Positions 63,030-64,000 of a stretch of DNA of 64,000 nt are shown piece by piece. The position numbers and the translations under genes are program-made. Each line of letters begins with the position of its first letter. Position 1 is the first letter of the stretch. This stretch comes from Anopheles merus (Eukaryota > Arthropoda > Insecta > Diptera > Culicidae): positions 44,695,269 to 44,759,268 of the forward strand of contig NC_054083.1 of assembly GCF_017562075.2 (NCBI RefSeq). Reading direction: 5' to 3'. The notes below the pieces were generated by a model. The model had not been told where the DNA came from, searched no databases, and worked only from the letters and a program-made list of their open reading frames with translations.

Positions 63030-64000
63030 ATGGGAGTTTTCAAGGTACGTTTTCATTTTCAGAACCTGACTTGTAGTCTTTTTGATAGTTTTTTCTTTAA
63101 TTTGTTTCAATGATTGGGCAAGAATTGAGGCCTTTAAAATTGTAGTTTGGTTGTAGGACAGTTTTTGGCAGTTTTTTTTTAAACAAAAATCCCTAATAAT
63201 ACATGCAATAAAACCAAAAAATACATCTTAAAATAGGTGAAATATTCAAATTATGCATGTTAAAAATAGAAAATCTTCAATTGATTAGCATATGCATTAT
63301 TAATTAGCTACAAAACACATGTTAGCTCAACTTGAACTTTTGAAAATTGTGCATAAAAATAAGAAAAATCGAAAGAAATTGCAAATGTTCAAAAAATGAA
63401 ATAGATTTATATTTTGATTTAAAAAAATACATTTAAACACAACAAAATGACACGGAATTAAAGAAAAACTAGTCGTGCGATTCTGATAATTGATTTTATG
63501 AAACATATTGTATTATGTTAAAACTGTTACGAGCAGTGTTGTTAATTGTCGACATTTTTTTATGATATTCGCAGTAAGCGGGTGTCAAAATCATTTTTTG
63601 ATCATGATATTCATGGTTACCATGACACGACTTTCCAAAAGCGACAATCATTTGTGCAATAACAATCAATGGTTTTTCGATGACATGATTGCAAAAACTG
63701 TAGAATGAATGTCATTTGACATTTTTCATGAGACGCCAGAACTGCTCTATCGTGCATTTATCGATACTTAGCCATTAGACCACTTGATATTTTCACTCAG
63801 TCAACCAGGAAAATGGTCTTATCTTACAGAAGTATATAAATTCACGCGAAAACACGAAAAAGTACCCATTTTTGATGAAGATCTAATTCACTTGAGGTAC
63901 GGTAAAATCAAAAAGTCAAATGATTGTAGCAGAAAAATATCATCGTGTCAAATGATATTTTTTTCCGTGATTGTCGAATGAATGCGTGGATCTAGAATGC
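63030..64000. other. AT-rich block running off the window
   Basis: AT-rich DNA with repeated GTCAAATGAT-like motifs and one hairpin. Short plus-strand frames (63508-63708, 63784-63981) have no coding support. Confidence 0.45.
63933..63962. repeat. Inverted repeat, 11-bp perfect arms with 8-base spacer
   Basis: AAAAATATCAT and its exact complement ATGATATTTTT flank CGTGTCAA. It lies in an AT-rich block where GTCATTTGAC/GTCAAATGAT-type motifs recur at about 63711, 63915 and 63947, suggesting a small palindromic element cut by the window end. Confidence 0.75.

Overview
This window looks like nuclear DNA from a dipteran insect, most likely an anopheline mosquito. That is an inference from style, not from a recognised gene. 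The base composition is balanced, and very many GT/CA, CT/GA and CTG/CAG microsatellites are scattered through non-coding DNA. Introns look insect-like (GTAAGT/GTGAGT donors, short pyrimidine tracts ending in CAG), start contexts are of the AAAC-ATG-G / CAAATGG type, and two degraded tRNA-derived SINE-like copies are present. Nothing looks bacterial: there are no long ORFs, operons or ribosome binding sites.

The window is gene-poor. The longest open frames (about 190-210 codons) are roughly what chance gives in 64 kb of this composition, so most listed ORFs are not genes. Coding calls here need splice signals plus compatible phase plus codon bias, and I recognise no protein family in any of them. 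The best-supported gene is the 3' end of a minus-strand gene at 15.6-16.2 kb: two coding exons of compatible phase, a 174-bp intron, GC-rich third codon positions, a stop and an AATAAA just after it. A good start codon and donor of the same phase lies far upstream on that strand at 41.85 kb, so one transcription unit with a roughly 26-kb intron is possible but unproven. On the plus strand, 34.66-34.99 kb looks like a first exon (initiator-like sequence, leader, AAAAC-ATG and an AAG|GTAAGT donor), and a second phase-0 first-exon candidate sits at 21.43 kb. Weaker exon candidates are listed at low confidence; isolated strong acceptors followed by 40-70 open codons are expected by chance in this much DNA.

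Layout: 1-15.5 kb is mixed non-coding DNA with a 56-bp tandem duplication (6.06 kb), an AT-rich block (7.4-8.1 kb), a candidate minus-strand terminal exon (9.43 kb) and a recursive-splice-like site (14.8 kb). 15.6-18.4 kb holds the minus-strand gene end, a 144-bp GT array and an 81-bp in-frame duplication. 19.8-26.3 kb has several exon candidates, a SINE remnant and a POU-type palindrome. 27-34 kb is non-coding and ends in an AT-rich block with decayed reading frames on both strands. 34.6-44.6 kb has the plus-strand first exon and large GA/CT arrays. 44.6-45.5 kb is AT-rich and ends in a second SINE-like copy. 46-55.8 kb is mixed. 55.9-57.0, 60.1-60.9 and 63.0-64.0 kb are AT-rich blocks with no gene that I can see.

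The picture that fits best is a regulatory or long-intron landscape around one or more developmentally regulated genes. RNA-seq and alignment to other Anopheles genomes would decide almost every exon call below.
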